Part shown: positions 1-7,026 of the stretch, piece by piece
Numbering within the stretch: position 1 is the first letter of the stretch
Layout of the letters: the number at the start of each line of letters is the position of its first letter
Source of the DNA: Paracoccaceae bacterium
Lineage (GTDB): Bacteria; Pseudomonadota; Alphaproteobacteria; Rhodobacterales; Rhodobacteraceae
Length of the DNA stretch: 11,004 nucleotides
NCBI GenBank assembly: GCA_011523445.1
Contig: WTGT01000249.1
Location: 1-11,004 of the forward strand
Direction: 5' to 3'
Translations under genes and position numbers: made by a program
The notes under the pieces: model-generated
The model's input: only the letters and a program-made list of their open reading frames with translations
What the model was told of the DNA's origin: nothing
Databases searched by the model: none

Positions 1-119
1 ACGATACTTGCTACGCAAAATCGCAAGACTACAAATAATTGAGTCCACACCCTAGATAATTTTGGATCACCAATGTTTCAACTTCATCAATTTGAGAGGT
101 CTTGCTTTTCCAAGTGAAC

Positions 120-1727
120 TCAAGCCACTTCAACATACTCAATGAGACGGGGTAAATTGTCCTGAATTGGCTGTCTCAGTATATTTATCAATTGGTTGGG
201 TTTCCTGACCCTTACGAAGGGAATTCTGTAGGCCCTGGCAATATGCTCGAAATCTGGTGGCGAGGGATCCACCCCAATTGGCTCAATACCCTGATTAATC
301 ATGTAGTTCTTGATTTCACCATATCCCTGATTGTTGAATACCACGAAATTAACTGGAACCTTTTCATCTACAGCCGTTCCCATCTCTGCAAGTGTAAACT
401 GAAAGCCACCATCTCCCACAAGACAAACCAAAGGGGCCAGGGAATCTGCCAGGGACGCACCAATGGCCGCAGGAACGGAATATCCGAGTGCACCATAACC
501 CGTTGCGGCATTGAACCAACCTGTGTCCCTGTGAATATGACAATATAGATTACCGGCGTATGATATTTGGTTTGAATCACCAACTAGAATGCTATCGGGA
601 AGTTCTTTCTGAATCGCATGGATGATATTTATGTAATTCAATTCCTCTGGAGACAGGAATGATTTTACCTCTTCGATGGTCTGCCTGGCTCTTTCCCTAC
701 CTCCATTATTTCGGGTGGTTGTCGGGAGCAACTTCAGGAGACTCTTCAAAAATTCTTCGACATCCGAACAAACGGCAATATCGGCTTTCGGTCCTTTGGT
801 TAGTTGGGTTTCATCAATGTCCACTCTTATCAGGAACTTGAATCTGATTTCTGGAAGTAATTTGTAAATATTGAAATCCGTCGGGCCGAATTCTGTACCC
901 AAGGCAATGGCAAGATCCGATTCCTCCAACAAGTTTCTTGTGCATTCCAGGGATGGGCTAACAGGTACAGACAATTCACTCCCCTTCCCAATCCCTCTGG
1001 CATTTATGGTGGTGATCAGGGGTGCATCCAGACGCTCCGAAAGGTTGGCAATCAAGTCACCGGAACCAGTAGCGCCACCACCAGCAAGTATTGATATGTT
1101 ATTCGCCTTTTGACAGGCTTCGACAATTCCATCGATTTCAAACCGGCTTGATGATTCTGTCCTGGTTTCAGCTTCCAGTGATACTTTCCTGACTTGTGTC
1201 GATATAACATCAAGGGGAATTTCAATATGAACGGGTCCGGGGCGATTTGACCTATGCCAGTTAAAAGCTTCATTCATCACCTCGACCAGGCGTTCTGGAT
1301 CATCCATTCTATGATGATAGATAGCTAGCTTTCTTAGAAGGCCTGTTTGATCGGGCAATTCGTGGAGTCGCCCAAAATCATTCCTTCCTCTGGATTCTGG
1401 ATTTACGGTTGAGATAACTACCATGGGAATGGAATCTGCTCGAGCTTGAGCCATGGGAGTCAATGCATTGGTCAATCCGGGGCCGGTAATTAAAAAGCAT
1501 ACACCCGGCTTTCCTGAAACCCTGGCATAACCGTCAGCCATAAATCCGGCACCCTGTTCATGTCTTGGAGTAATGTGTCGAATTGTCGAGTTTCCGAGAT
1601 ACCTGTACAATTCAACGGTGTGAACGCCGGGAATTCCAAAAATATATTCGACCCCCTGCTCTTCCAGGCAGGCAATCAGGACCTTGCCGAAGGGTGCTTT
1701 CAATTGGGTATTCGAAACTTCATTCAT
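120..1727 (-). CDS. aruI: ThDP-dependent decarboxylase, probable 2-ketoarginine (5-guanidino-2-oxopentanoate) decarboxylase, AruI-like
   Basis: A thiamine-diphosphate enzyme of the acetolactate synthase/pyruvate decarboxylase superfamily. The likely reaction is cytoplasmic decarboxylation of 2-ketoarginine to 4-guanidinobutyraldehyde. With the start at 1727 it has 535 residues, close to the family length. The N-terminal ThDP domain has the cofactor-activating Glu57 in RHEQGAGFMADGYAR, then ITGPG. The C-terminal domain has the Mg/ThDP motif GDG (438-440) ending in NN (465-466). The start at 1727 is chosen over an in-frame ATG at 1772 because the longer start would run into the upstream aminotransferase. 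An AGGA 9 nt upstream and a 5-nt gap also fit tight operon spacing. The neighbouring AruH-like transaminase supports the arginine assignment. Alternatives are a biosynthetic acetolactate synthase, less likely because no regulatory subunit is adjacent, or a decarboxylase for another 2-oxo acid. The ThDP family is near certain; the substrate is inferred. Confidence 0.8.
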   Translation of the reverse strand: MNEVSNTQLKAPFGKVLIACLEEQGVEYIFGIPGVHTVELYRYLGNSTIRHITPRHEQGAGFMADGYARVSGKPGVCFLITGPGLTNALTPMAQARADSIPMVVISTVNPESRGRNDFGRLHELPDQTGLLRKLAIYHHRMDDPERLVEVMNEAFNWHRSNRPGPVHIEIPLDVISTQVRKVSLEAETRTESSSRFEIDGIVEACQKANNISILAGGGATGSGDLIANLSERLDAPLITTINARGIGKGSELSVPVSPSLECTRNLLEESDLAIALGTEFGPTDFNIYKLLPEIRFKFLIRVDIDETQLTKGPKADIAVCSDVEEFLKSLLKLLPTTTRNNGGRERARQTIEEVKSFLSPEELNYINIIHAIQKELPDSILVGDSNQISYAGNLYCHIHRDTGWFNAATGYGALGYSVPAAIGASLADSLAPLVCLVGDGGFQFTLAEMGTAVDEKVPVNFVVFNNQGYGEIKNYMINQGIEPIGVDPSPPDFEHIARAYRIPFVRVRKPNQLINILRQPIQDNLPRLIEYVEVA

Positions 1728-1732
1728 GGAGA

Positions 1733-2905
1733 CTAGTCCTGGGTCTGAACAAAGGATCTTATTCTGTGGCATGCCTCAACCAGTAAATCGTCTTCCACGG
1801 TCAAACTCAACCGTACGAAGGAAGCAGCATTTTTACCAAATGAATTCCCCGGCATCACGGCTACCTTCTCGGTTTCCAGAAGTTTCCATGCAAACTCTTC
1901 ACCATCCATTCCCGTTTCGGTCACATCAACCAGTATGAACATGCCTGAACTGGGCAAAAATGGCTTTATCTTGTTGGAGGGAGCAAGGGCTTCCACGATC
2001 AATTTTGCCCGATGGAAGTAGGATGAACCCATTCGATCGACGAAATCACTTGTTGAATTGAGAGCAAAAGCAGTCGCATCAGCAATAAAGGGTACTCCAC
2101 CAAAAAGCATGGTTTCGGCCAGAGGCACCAAGTGACTACAAAATTCCTTCGGGCCCACGGCCCACCCGCTTCTGAATCCCGGAACACCATAGGTCTTGGA
2201 TACCGAAGCAACACTTATTATCCGATCGCGGTAATTTTCTTCCATCAACGGAGAATAAAACTCTCCCTCATATACCAGATTTTCGTATACTTCATCTGCA
2301 AGTATCCAAAGATCATGCTTTTCGCAAACCCGACAGATTTCCTGTATTTCCTCCTTTGATAAAACCGACCCGGTGGGATTGTTGGGGTTGTTGAGGAGCA
2401 GCAAGCGTGAATCTTCCCTGATTTCCCGTTCAAGGTCTGAGGCCTGCATTCTGAATCCATGTTCCTGCTTCAACGGTACAGAAATCCTTTTGGCACCTGT
2501 AGAAGCGATTAGACCCTCGTAGGTCGCGTAGTAGGGATCCCCAACCAGAATGGAATTATTTTCATCGGTCAATCCCAAAATGGTGGCAAAAATTGCGGTT
2601 TGGGTACCAGGAAAACAAATGACATTTTCTACATCAACCTGATATCCCCTAGCTTTGGTATATTTTTTTGCAATCGCCTCAAGGGTATCTGGTTCACCAC
2701 GACCATAGGAATATTTGATTCGGCCTGAGTAGAGGGATGAAACAAGAGCATCCAGCACCTCCCTGTCAGGTGTTAAATCTGGTTCACCAATGGTCAATTC
2801 GATAACAGGTTCGCCCTTAGCCTTTAACTCTCTCGTACGAAAATGAAGGGTCCATTTATCCGAACCGAGATTCATGAGCCTATCAGTAATCGGTGCAAAT
2901 TTCAT
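1733..2905 (-). CDS. aruH: Class I/II PLP aminotransferase, probable arginine:pyruvate transaminase, AruH-like
   Basis: A fold-type I, PLP-dependent aminotransferase of 390 residues. It probably transfers the amino group of an amino acid, arginine if AruH, to pyruvate in the cytoplasm. The Schiff-base lysine is Lys237 in SVSKTYGVPGFRSGW. The PLP-contacting motif NNPNNPTG lies at 172-179, with Asp204 and Tyr207 in ADEVY, and the substrate-carboxylate arginine is Arg365 in FVRLSL. The N-terminal LTIGEPD and the C-terminal GMFILVD pattern recall Pseudomonas AruH. The start is supported by AAGGA about 5 nt upstream. It is the first gene of a minus-strand operon with the decarboxylase, which would act directly on its 2-oxo acid product. 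That pairing is the main argument for the arginine transaminase pathway. The later steps (guanidinobutyraldehyde dehydrogenase, guanidinobutyrase) are not in the window. An aspartate or aromatic aminotransferase role cannot be excluded. Confidence 0.8.
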   Translation of the reverse strand: MKFAPITDRLMNLGSDKWTLHFRTRELKAKGEPVIELTIGEPDLTPDREVLDALVSSLYSGRIKYSYGRGEPDTLEAIAKKYTKARGYQVDVENVICFPGTQTAIFATILGLTDENNSILVGDPYYATYEGLIASTGAKRISVPLKQEHGFRMQASDLEREIREDSRLLLLNNPNNPTGSVLSKEEIQEICRVCEKHDLWILADEVYENLVYEGEFYSPLMEENYRDRIISVASVSKTYGVPGFRSGWAVGPKEFCSHLVPLAETMLFGGVPFIADATAFALNSTSDFVDRMGSSYFHRAKLIVEALAPSNKIKPFLPSSGMFILVDVTETGMDGEEFAWKLLETEKVAVMPGNSFGKNAASFVRLSLTVEDDLLVEACHRIRSFVQTQD

Positions 2906-2931
2906 GCTTGTCCTTTTGTTATAACCGTCTA

Positions 2932-3039
2932 TTGGTAAAGATCCTGATTGTACCCAACATATTGGTTTGGTTTATTTGACAAAACCAAATATTAGGAATT
3001 TACAAAGATTTATTTGGTATATCGTGATTTTGAACCCAA
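2932..3039. promoter_or_regulatory. Divergent control region with clustered TTGG/CCAA half-sites
   Basis: Between the divergent aruH-like and manC starts there are seven TTGG or CCAA tetramers within about 110 bp, at 2932, 2954, 2962, 2967, 2985, 3014 and 3036. Two form dyads: CCAACATATTGG at 2954-2965, and a perfect 8-bp inverted repeat TTTGGTTT/AAACCAAA at 2966-2989 with an 8-nt spacer. TATTTGGT at 3011-3018 is the complement of ACCAAATA at 2984-2991. A TACAAT box on the minus strand (2952 to 2947) is a candidate -10 for the aminotransferase operon. The array is what one would expect of an operator for a dimeric regulator, but the regulator is not encoded here and its identity is unknown. 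Confidence 0.45.
2976..3004 (+). promoter_or_regulatory. manC: Candidate sigma-70 promoter for manC
   Basis: A perfect TTGACA box at 2976-2981 is followed, after 17 nt, by TTTACA at 2999-3004, a weak -10 (3 of 6 matches). The TTGACA lies mostly in the loop of the TTTGGTTT/AAACCAAA inverted repeat, so a bound regulator would occlude it. The implied leader is roughly 90 nt. The manC start has no clear Shine-Dalgarno. Base composition here is AT-rich, so chance matches are possible. Confidence 0.3.
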
Positions 3040-3098
3040 ATTTTTTGTTCGAAAGCAAAAACCCATAATGTTGATAAATTCTGATTTAATAATTCGCA

Positions 3099-4541
3099 AT
3101 GACTAATTCCAATACTCAAATTCTACCTGTCTTGCTTGCTGGAGGATGGGGAACTCGATTATGGCCACTTTCGAGACAAAAACTGCCAAAACAATTTCTC
3201 CCCATAAGAGGAAATAGATCCCTCTTTCAGGAAACCCTTGATCATATTCCCCGGTTAAGGGAACAGGGATTTGATGTCCTCGATCCGATTGTACTGTGTC
3301 TTGATGAATACAGGTTTTTTGTTCAGGAACAATGCCGGGAGCATGGTACAGAACCAGGCTTGATCATAACCGAAAACACTCCCAAAAATACCTTACCTCC
3401 ACTTGCGATAACCGCATTGAATGCTATCAAAATGGATGGCGATCCCTACCTGCTGATTCTTCCAATAGATGGTTATTTTGATGATCTTGATGTTTTTGTG
3501 CAAGCACTTGCTATGGGAGTCAACTGGGCAGGTAAAAACAGGATTGTCACTTTTGGCGTAAGGCCTGAAACCCATACCCAGGATTATGGTTATGCCCAAA
3601 TGGGGCAACAGTTGGAAACTGATGTCTTCAGGTTGGATCAGTTTCAAAGAAAACCGGATACCACAGGTAAGAAAGCTACCCTTGAATGGGATAAATCCCT
3701 TTGGAATCTCGGAATATACTTGATGAAACCTTCACTGTTTCTTGAGGAGTTAGAAAAAATCAACCATGAGTTACTAAATGCTTTGCAGTCGGCAACTGAC
3801 AATGCTGTAGTCGATAAACCACTCTACATACCTGGGCCCCCATACGAAACCTTGCCAGCCAGATCCTTTGAAAGAGGGTTTCTGGAAAAAACATCCGAAG
3901 CTGTCGTGGTCAGGGTTAATGCCAAATGGGCTGATCTGGGTACCTGGAAACGTGTCCATTCCTTATCCGATCTTGATGAGGATAATAATTCCCTGACAGG
4001 AGATGTGATTTCGGTAGGTTCATCTGGTAATATTGTCAAATCCACCAGCCGTTTGGTTGCCACTGTAGGTTTGAAGGATATTGCAGTGATTGAGACTTCG
4101 GATGCCGTTTTGGTTTCAACCCTGAATAAGTTGGAGCTTGCCAAGGGGGTAATTACCGAGCTACAGACCAATAATCGAAATGAACTCATCGAACACAAGC
4201 GGGTTTACCGTCCGTGGGGTTCCTATGAAAGTATTCGGCAGGGGGAAGGCTTCCAAGTCAAATCACTGATGGTCCATCCCAAGGCAAAACTCTCACTCCA
4301 AGCACATAGGCACCGTTCGGAACACTGGACTGTGGTACGAGGTATTGCCAAGGTTACATGTGATGACACCATTCTTACACTTGAACCGAATCAATCAACC
4401 TATATTCCCTTGGGTGCAAGACACCGGTTGGAAAACCCGGGAAGTGAAGAACTGGAGGTAATAGAAGTGCAATGTGGAAGTTATTTGGGGGAAGATGACA
4501 TTATTCGTTTCGAAGATGATTTTGGGCGTATCCGGGATTAA
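3099..4541 (+). CDS. manC: Mannose-1-phosphate guanylyltransferase / mannose-6-phosphate isomerase (bifunctional, ManC/AlgA type)
   Basis: A bifunctional cytoplasmic enzyme that makes GDP-mannose from mannose-1-phosphate and GTP and interconverts fructose-6-phosphate and mannose-6-phosphate. The product feeds exopolysaccharide or lipopolysaccharide synthesis. Its 480 residues match the family. The N-terminal nucleotidyltransferase opens with AGGWGTRLWPLSR (14-26) and KLPKQFL. The usual residue at Trp17 is Ser, a noticeable substitution in the nucleotide-binding loop. The linker has WADLGTW where most members have W(S/A)D(V/L)GSW. The C-terminal type II isomerase cupin starts near YRPWGSYE (370). 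It has metal ligands His403, His405 and Glu408 in HRHRSEHW, then PLGARHRLENPG and YLGEDDIIR. The phosphomannomutase that would join the two activities is not in the window. It is followed 38 nt later by a DMT transporter. No strong ribosome binding site is visible at the ATG, but the motif starts so close to the N-terminus that the start is secure. Confidence 0.93.
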   Translation: MTNSNTQILPVLLAGGWGTRLWPLSRQKLPKQFLPIRGNRSLFQETLDHIPRLREQGFDVLDPIVLCLDEYRFFVQEQCREHGTEPGLIITENTPKNTLPPLAITALNAIKMDGDPYLLILPIDGYFDDLDVFVQALAMGVNWAGKNRIVTFGVRPETHTQDYGYAQMGQQLETDVFRLDQFQRKPDTTGKKATLEWDKSLWNLGIYLMKPSLFLEELEKINHELLNALQSATDNAVVDKPLYIPGPPYETLPARSFERGFLEKTSEAVVVRVNAKWADLGTWKRVHSLSDLDEDNNSLTGDVISVGSSGNIVKSTSRLVATVGLKDIAVIETSDAVLVSTLNKLELAKGVITELQTNNRNELIEHKRVYRPWGSYESIRQGEGFQVKSLMVHPKAKLSLQAHRHRSEHWTVVRGIAKVTCDDTILTLEPNQSTYIPLGARHRLENPGSEELEVIEVQCGSYLGEDDIIRFEDDFGRIRD

Positions 4542-4579
4542 TATTTCCCAAGCCTTCAAAATGCATATAAGGCCAGAAT

Positions 4580-5521
4580 ATGAATTCTAATCTCCTTTCG
4601 AAGGTCCCGAATACCTTATTGGGCGGTTTCTACATAATCCCCTCGATGTTTGTCATTGGTCTCATTGATAATTTTGTCCGGTTTATTGCCCTGGAAGCTG
4701 GAGTTTGGCAATTTCATTTTCTCAGATCTATCATTGGATGTATCGCGATAGTAGTCTTTTGTATTTACAAAGGACACAGTCTCTGGCCTCAGAGACCTGG
4801 AATTGTCTTCATTCGTTCAGTATTGATTGCCTCTTCCATGATCCTGTATTTTGGTTCACTGGCATTGATGCCGATTGCAGAAGCTGGAGCGGCCCTGTTC
4901 AGTTCTCCCATTTTTATTTTGGGTTTCTCGGTTCTGTTTTTCAAAACCAAAGTCGGGTTTCTCAGGATTTTATGCGTTGTGCTTGGTTCCATTGGCGTCT
5001 TGATGGTTCTAAAGCCCGATTTTGGGAATTTCAGCGTATTCACCATTTTCCCCTTGATGGCCGGTGCCTTGTATGCCATGGGACAAATCCTCACTAGGCA
5101 CTATTGTGCCGAAGAGAAAACCTCTGTCCTGTTATTTGGCTTTTTTGCCATGATTGGCTTTTTCGGTTTTGGTGGTTCGATCATACTTACCTTACTGGAC
5201 CTTTCACCTGAAACCATAAATATAGCCCCATTTTTTCTGTCGGGTTGGAAACCCATAACTTCCGAGTTTATTTTCTGGACCGTAATTCAAGCGTCTGGCT
5301 CTCTCCTGGCTGTAGCTGGCTTGATCAAGGGATATCAGGTAGCTGAACCCACATTCGTAACCATATTTGAATACAGTTTTTTGATATTTGCCGGTTTTTG
5401 GGGCTGGATTATCTGGTCTCAAATTCCTGATGCAATTGGTATATTCGGCATAGCCTTGATTATTGGGGCGGGTATAGTGATTACCATCAGATCCCTGCCC
5501 ACACAAGCAATGAAACAATAG
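4580..5521 (+). CDS. DMT superfamily (EamA/RhaT-type) membrane transporter
   Basis: An inner-membrane transporter of 313 residues with about ten hydrophobic helices, roughly at 12-30, 43-62, 73-92, 98-118, 126-144, 150-168, 182-206, 230-252, 260-281 and 286-304. This fits two tandem EamA domains. The segment FLRSIIG in helix 2 and the run through ALMPIAEAGAALFSSPIF in helix 4 are typical of the family, as is VLMVLKPDF after helix 5. Substrates of this family range from amino acids and nucleotides to other metabolites and cannot be read from sequence. It lies 38 nt after manC and may be cotranscribed with it. Because the divergent operon is probably arginine catabolic, an amino-acid related role is possible but unsupported. 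The Shine-Dalgarno upstream of the ATG is weak. Confidence 0.88.
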   Translation: MNSNLLSKVPNTLLGGFYIIPSMFVIGLIDNFVRFIALEAGVWQFHFLRSIIGCIAIVVFCIYKGHSLWPQRPGIVFIRSVLIASSMILYFGSLALMPIAEAGAALFSSPIFILGFSVLFFKTKVGFLRILCVVLGSIGVLMVLKPDFGNFSVFTIFPLMAGALYAMGQILTRHYCAEEKTSVLLFGFFAMIGFFGFGGSIILTLLDLSPETINIAPFFLSGWKPITSEFIFWTVIQASGSLLAVAGLIKGYQVAEPTFVTIFEYSFLIFAGFWGWIIWSQIPDAIGIFGIALIIGAGIVITIRSLPTQAMKQ

Positions 5522-5535
5522 CTATTGGCTTAAAA

Positions 5536-5565
5536 CCATGAAAAAGTCTTGTTGTTTCCTCATGG
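5536..5565. repeat. Short inverted repeat CCATGA/TCATGG after the transporter gene
   Basis: A perfect 6-bp inverted repeat, CCATGA at 5536-5541 and TCATGG at 5560-5565, lies 14 nt after the transporter stop. There is no following T-run, so it is a poor intrinsic terminator. It could be an RNA stem protecting a 3' end, or chance. Confidence 0.2.
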
Positions 5566-5587
5566 CAAGTCCGAGTAATTGCTATTG

Positions 5588-5617
5588 CAAGCATTTACCC
5601 GAACAGTAAAGGCTTTG
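5588..5617 (+). terminator. Possible hairpin between transporter and aldolase genes
   Basis: CAAGC-A-TTTAC at 5588-5598 can pair with GTAAA-G-GCTTTG at 5606-5617 around a 7-nt loop (CCGAACA). This leaves one A/G mismatch and one bulged T. The stem has about 10 pairs but is not very GC-rich. It is followed by a mixed sequence ending in TTCTTTT rather than an immediate T-run. It may end the manC transcript or be a structured leader of the aldolase transcript. The direction is not determined. Confidence 0.3.
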
Positions 5618-5683
5618 CCTTGAAAATTCTTTTACAAAATCTAGTATCAAATCTCGTCTTTAAATTTAACCAACCATTGATTG

Positions 5684-5698
5684 GAATGTTCAGCATTC
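5684..5698. repeat. Small dyad GAATG/CATTC just upstream of the aldolase ribosome binding site
   Basis: GAATG at 5684-5688 and CATTC at 5694-5698 form a perfect 5-bp dyad with a 5-nt spacer. It ends 10 nt before the AGGA of the aldolase gene. It could be an operator half-pair or a small leader hairpin. Being so short, it may be chance. Confidence 0.2.
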
Positions 5699-5715
5699 AT
5701 TAAGAAACAGGAAAA

Positions 5716-6537
5716 ATGATGATTAAAAATAGAGTGAAAAAAGCATTCGGCGAAAAAAGACCCGTTCTTAATGCATGGTGTTCCATTGCCAATCCATTCA
5801 TTTCCGAAATTCTCGCAGCCCAAGGCTATGACAGTATTACCGTTGACATGCAACATGGTGTCGTTGATTATACCGATGCTGTCAGAATGTTCCAAACCAT
5901 GAGGGCAAGCAATACAACCCCGATGGCCAGGGTTCCCTGGTTGGAACCAGGAATTATCATGAAATCACTGGATGCTGGTGCTTATGGGATCATTTGTCCC
6001 ATGATAAATAATCGTGCCCAAGCCGAAGAGCTGGTATCCTACGTCAGGTATCCTCCAAAGGGCACGAGAAGTTTTGGCCCAACCAGAGCCCTTTATGGTG
6101 CTGGTGACAACTACTACAAGGAAGCAAACGAGAATGTTACCTGTTTTGCAATGATCGAGACTGGTGAAGCCTACTCCAATCTTCGAGAAATCGTAACCAC
6201 TCCTGGGCTGGATGGTGTTTACATAGGCCCAGCTGACCTGACCCTGGGGGTTACCAATGGTAAATTGCCACCAGGTTTGGATCGTCAGGAACCGGAAATG
6301 ATTGAATGCATCAAGAATGTAATGTTCGCATGCAAGGATGAAGGTATTATTGCTGGTATCCATACCGGGTCATCCGAATATGCAATCAAGGCTATTGAAT
6401 GGGGTTTTGATCTAGTAACCCTCCTCAGCGACGTAAGATTGCTTTCAGGTGCAGCCAAGCAAAACATCTCCGAGGTAAAAAAGGGATTGAACCTGATTAC
6501 GCAAAGTGAAACCGACGATCAGACCTCAAGTTATTAA
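5716..6537 (+). CDS. HpcH/HpaI family class II (metal-dependent) aldolase
   Basis: A cytoplasmic aldolase of the HpcH/HpaI (2,4-dihydroxyhept-2-enedioate aldolase) family, 273 residues. It would reversibly cleave or form a 4-hydroxy-2-oxo acid, typically giving pyruvate or another 2-oxo acid plus an aldehyde. All the key residues are visible and their numbering nearly matches the E. coli enzyme. His47 lies in VDMQHG, Arg72 in MARVPW, metal ligand Glu148 in MIETGEA and metal ligand Asp174 in IGPADL. The glycine-rich GAYGIICPMI and PPKGTRSFGP segments are also typical. ATGATG at 5716 gives two adjacent starts. The AGGA at 5709-5712 is only 3 nt from the first and 6 nt from the second, so 5719 may be the real start. 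The next gene, HPr kinase, begins 4 nt after the stop, an unusual operon partner. The true substrate is unknown. Confidence 0.9.
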   Translation: MMIKNRVKKAFGEKRPVLNAWCSIANPFISEILAAQGYDSITVDMQHGVVDYTDAVRMFQTMRASNTTPMARVPWLEPGIIMKSLDAGAYGIICPMINNRAQAEELVSYVRYPPKGTRSFGPTRALYGAGDNYYKEANENVTCFAMIETGEAYSNLREIVTTPGLDGVYIGPADLTLGVTNGKLPPGLDRQEPEMIECIKNVMFACKDEGIIAGIHTGSSEYAIKAIEWGFDLVTLLSDVRLLSGAAKQNISEVKKGLNLITQSETDDQTSSY

Positions 6538-6541
6538 GTGA

Positions 6542-6976
6542 ATGGAAAAAACTGCTGGCAAGGAAATAAGCATAAATGCCTCAGCCATCGCCTTGGAGGA
6601 AAAAGGTGTTCTTATCATTGGTCCCTCAGGATCAGGTAAAAGCACCTTGGCCATCGAAATGATATCGCTTGGAGCAACACTTGTGGCCGATGATCAAACA
6701 AATGTGATGGTAGGATCCGATGGCTTGTATCTGAGCCCGCTGAAAAGCAATGCGGGATTGATTGAATCAAGATATTTAGGGATTTTGAAACTGCCTTGGC
6801 AGGAAAATGTCAAGCTAACGGCCGTCATTGACCTTTCAAAAACGGAAAAAAAGCGATTACCTCCGTTTCGTACCCATAAGTTATTAAATTACAAAATTCC
6901 CTGTATTTATGCTAAAGGCAACAGAATCATTGCCAAGGCTTTATTTGTATTGTTGACCGGTGAACGGAAACATTAA
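6542..6976 (+). CDS. hprK: HPr kinase/phosphorylase-like protein, short alphaproteobacterial form with unusual active-site residues
   Basis: A 144-residue protein matching the C-terminal catalytic domain of HprK, which phosphorylates HPr on a serine. Alphaproteobacterial HprK naturally lacks the N-terminal domain, so the length is normal. It has Walker A GPSGSGKS at 27-34, the Asp pair in VADDQT (Asp50-Asp51), Glu75, and RLPP near 105-108. Three positions depart from the consensus I remember. The His of the opening HAS/HG motif is Asn12 (INASAIAL). The acidic residue after GKS is Thr35. The E-x-R-G-x-G-I signature reads ESRYLGI, with Tyr78 for Gly. HPr and EIIA follow, but after a gap with its own candidate promoter. 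The start lies 4 nt after the aldolase stop, without a strong ribosome binding site, suggesting coupling. The family is clear. Whether it still phosphorylates HPr is open. Confidence 0.85.
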   Translation: MEKTAGKEISINASAIALEEKGVLIIGPSGSGKSTLAIEMISLGATLVADDQTNVMVGSDGLYLSPLKSNAGLIESRYLGILKLPWQENVKLTAVIDLSKTEKKRLPPFRTHKLLNYKIPCIYAKGNRIIAKALFVLLTGERKH

Positions 6977-6986
6977 ATACCGCAAT

Positions 6987-6995
6987 TGTTATAAT
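6987..6995 (+). promoter_or_regulatory. Extended -10 promoter candidate for the EIIA-HPr-acyltransferase genes
   Basis: TGTTATAAT, a perfect TATAAT with the extended -10 TGN, lies 11 nt after the hprK stop. There is no good -35 at 16-18 nt spacing (only GAAACA), but extended -10 promoters often lack one. The implied transcription start is near 7002. This would let EIIA, HPr and the acyltransferase be transcribed independently of the aldolase and hprK. Confidence 0.45.
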
Positions 6996-7026
6996 CAATA
7001 ACCTTGGGTAATATACCTTGAATATT

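Noticed and set aside
62..73. TTGG-ATCA-CCAA dyad downstream of the ThDP enzyme as a terminator.
   Set aside because: The stem has only 4 bp and no T-run follows on the minus strand.
1..119. End of another gene: the plus strand is open in one frame up to a TAG at 52-54, and short minus-strand frames exist.
   Set aside because: Fewer than 20 codons are visible with no recognisable motif, so no gene can be supported.
192..548. 118-codon open frame on the plus strand opposite the ThDP enzyme.
   Set aside because: It lies entirely antisense to a well-conserved gene, has no recognisable motif or ribosome binding site, and is best explained as a shadow frame.
1728..1772. Upstream in-frame ATG (1772) for the ThDP enzyme, adding 15 residues.
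   Set aside because: It would overlap the end of the aminotransferase gene, and the internal ATG at 1727 has an AGGA at suitable spacing and fits the family N-terminus.
4705..5097. 130-codon plus-strand frame and 101-codon minus-strand frame within the transporter gene.
   Set aside because: Both lie inside a clear ten-helix transporter gene and show low-complexity, unfamiliar sequence, so they are shadow frames.
6542..6976. HPr kinase as a truncated pseudogene because it lacks the N-terminal domain.
   Set aside because: The short form is normal for Alphaproteobacteria, and the frame is intact with Walker A and the Asp pair present.
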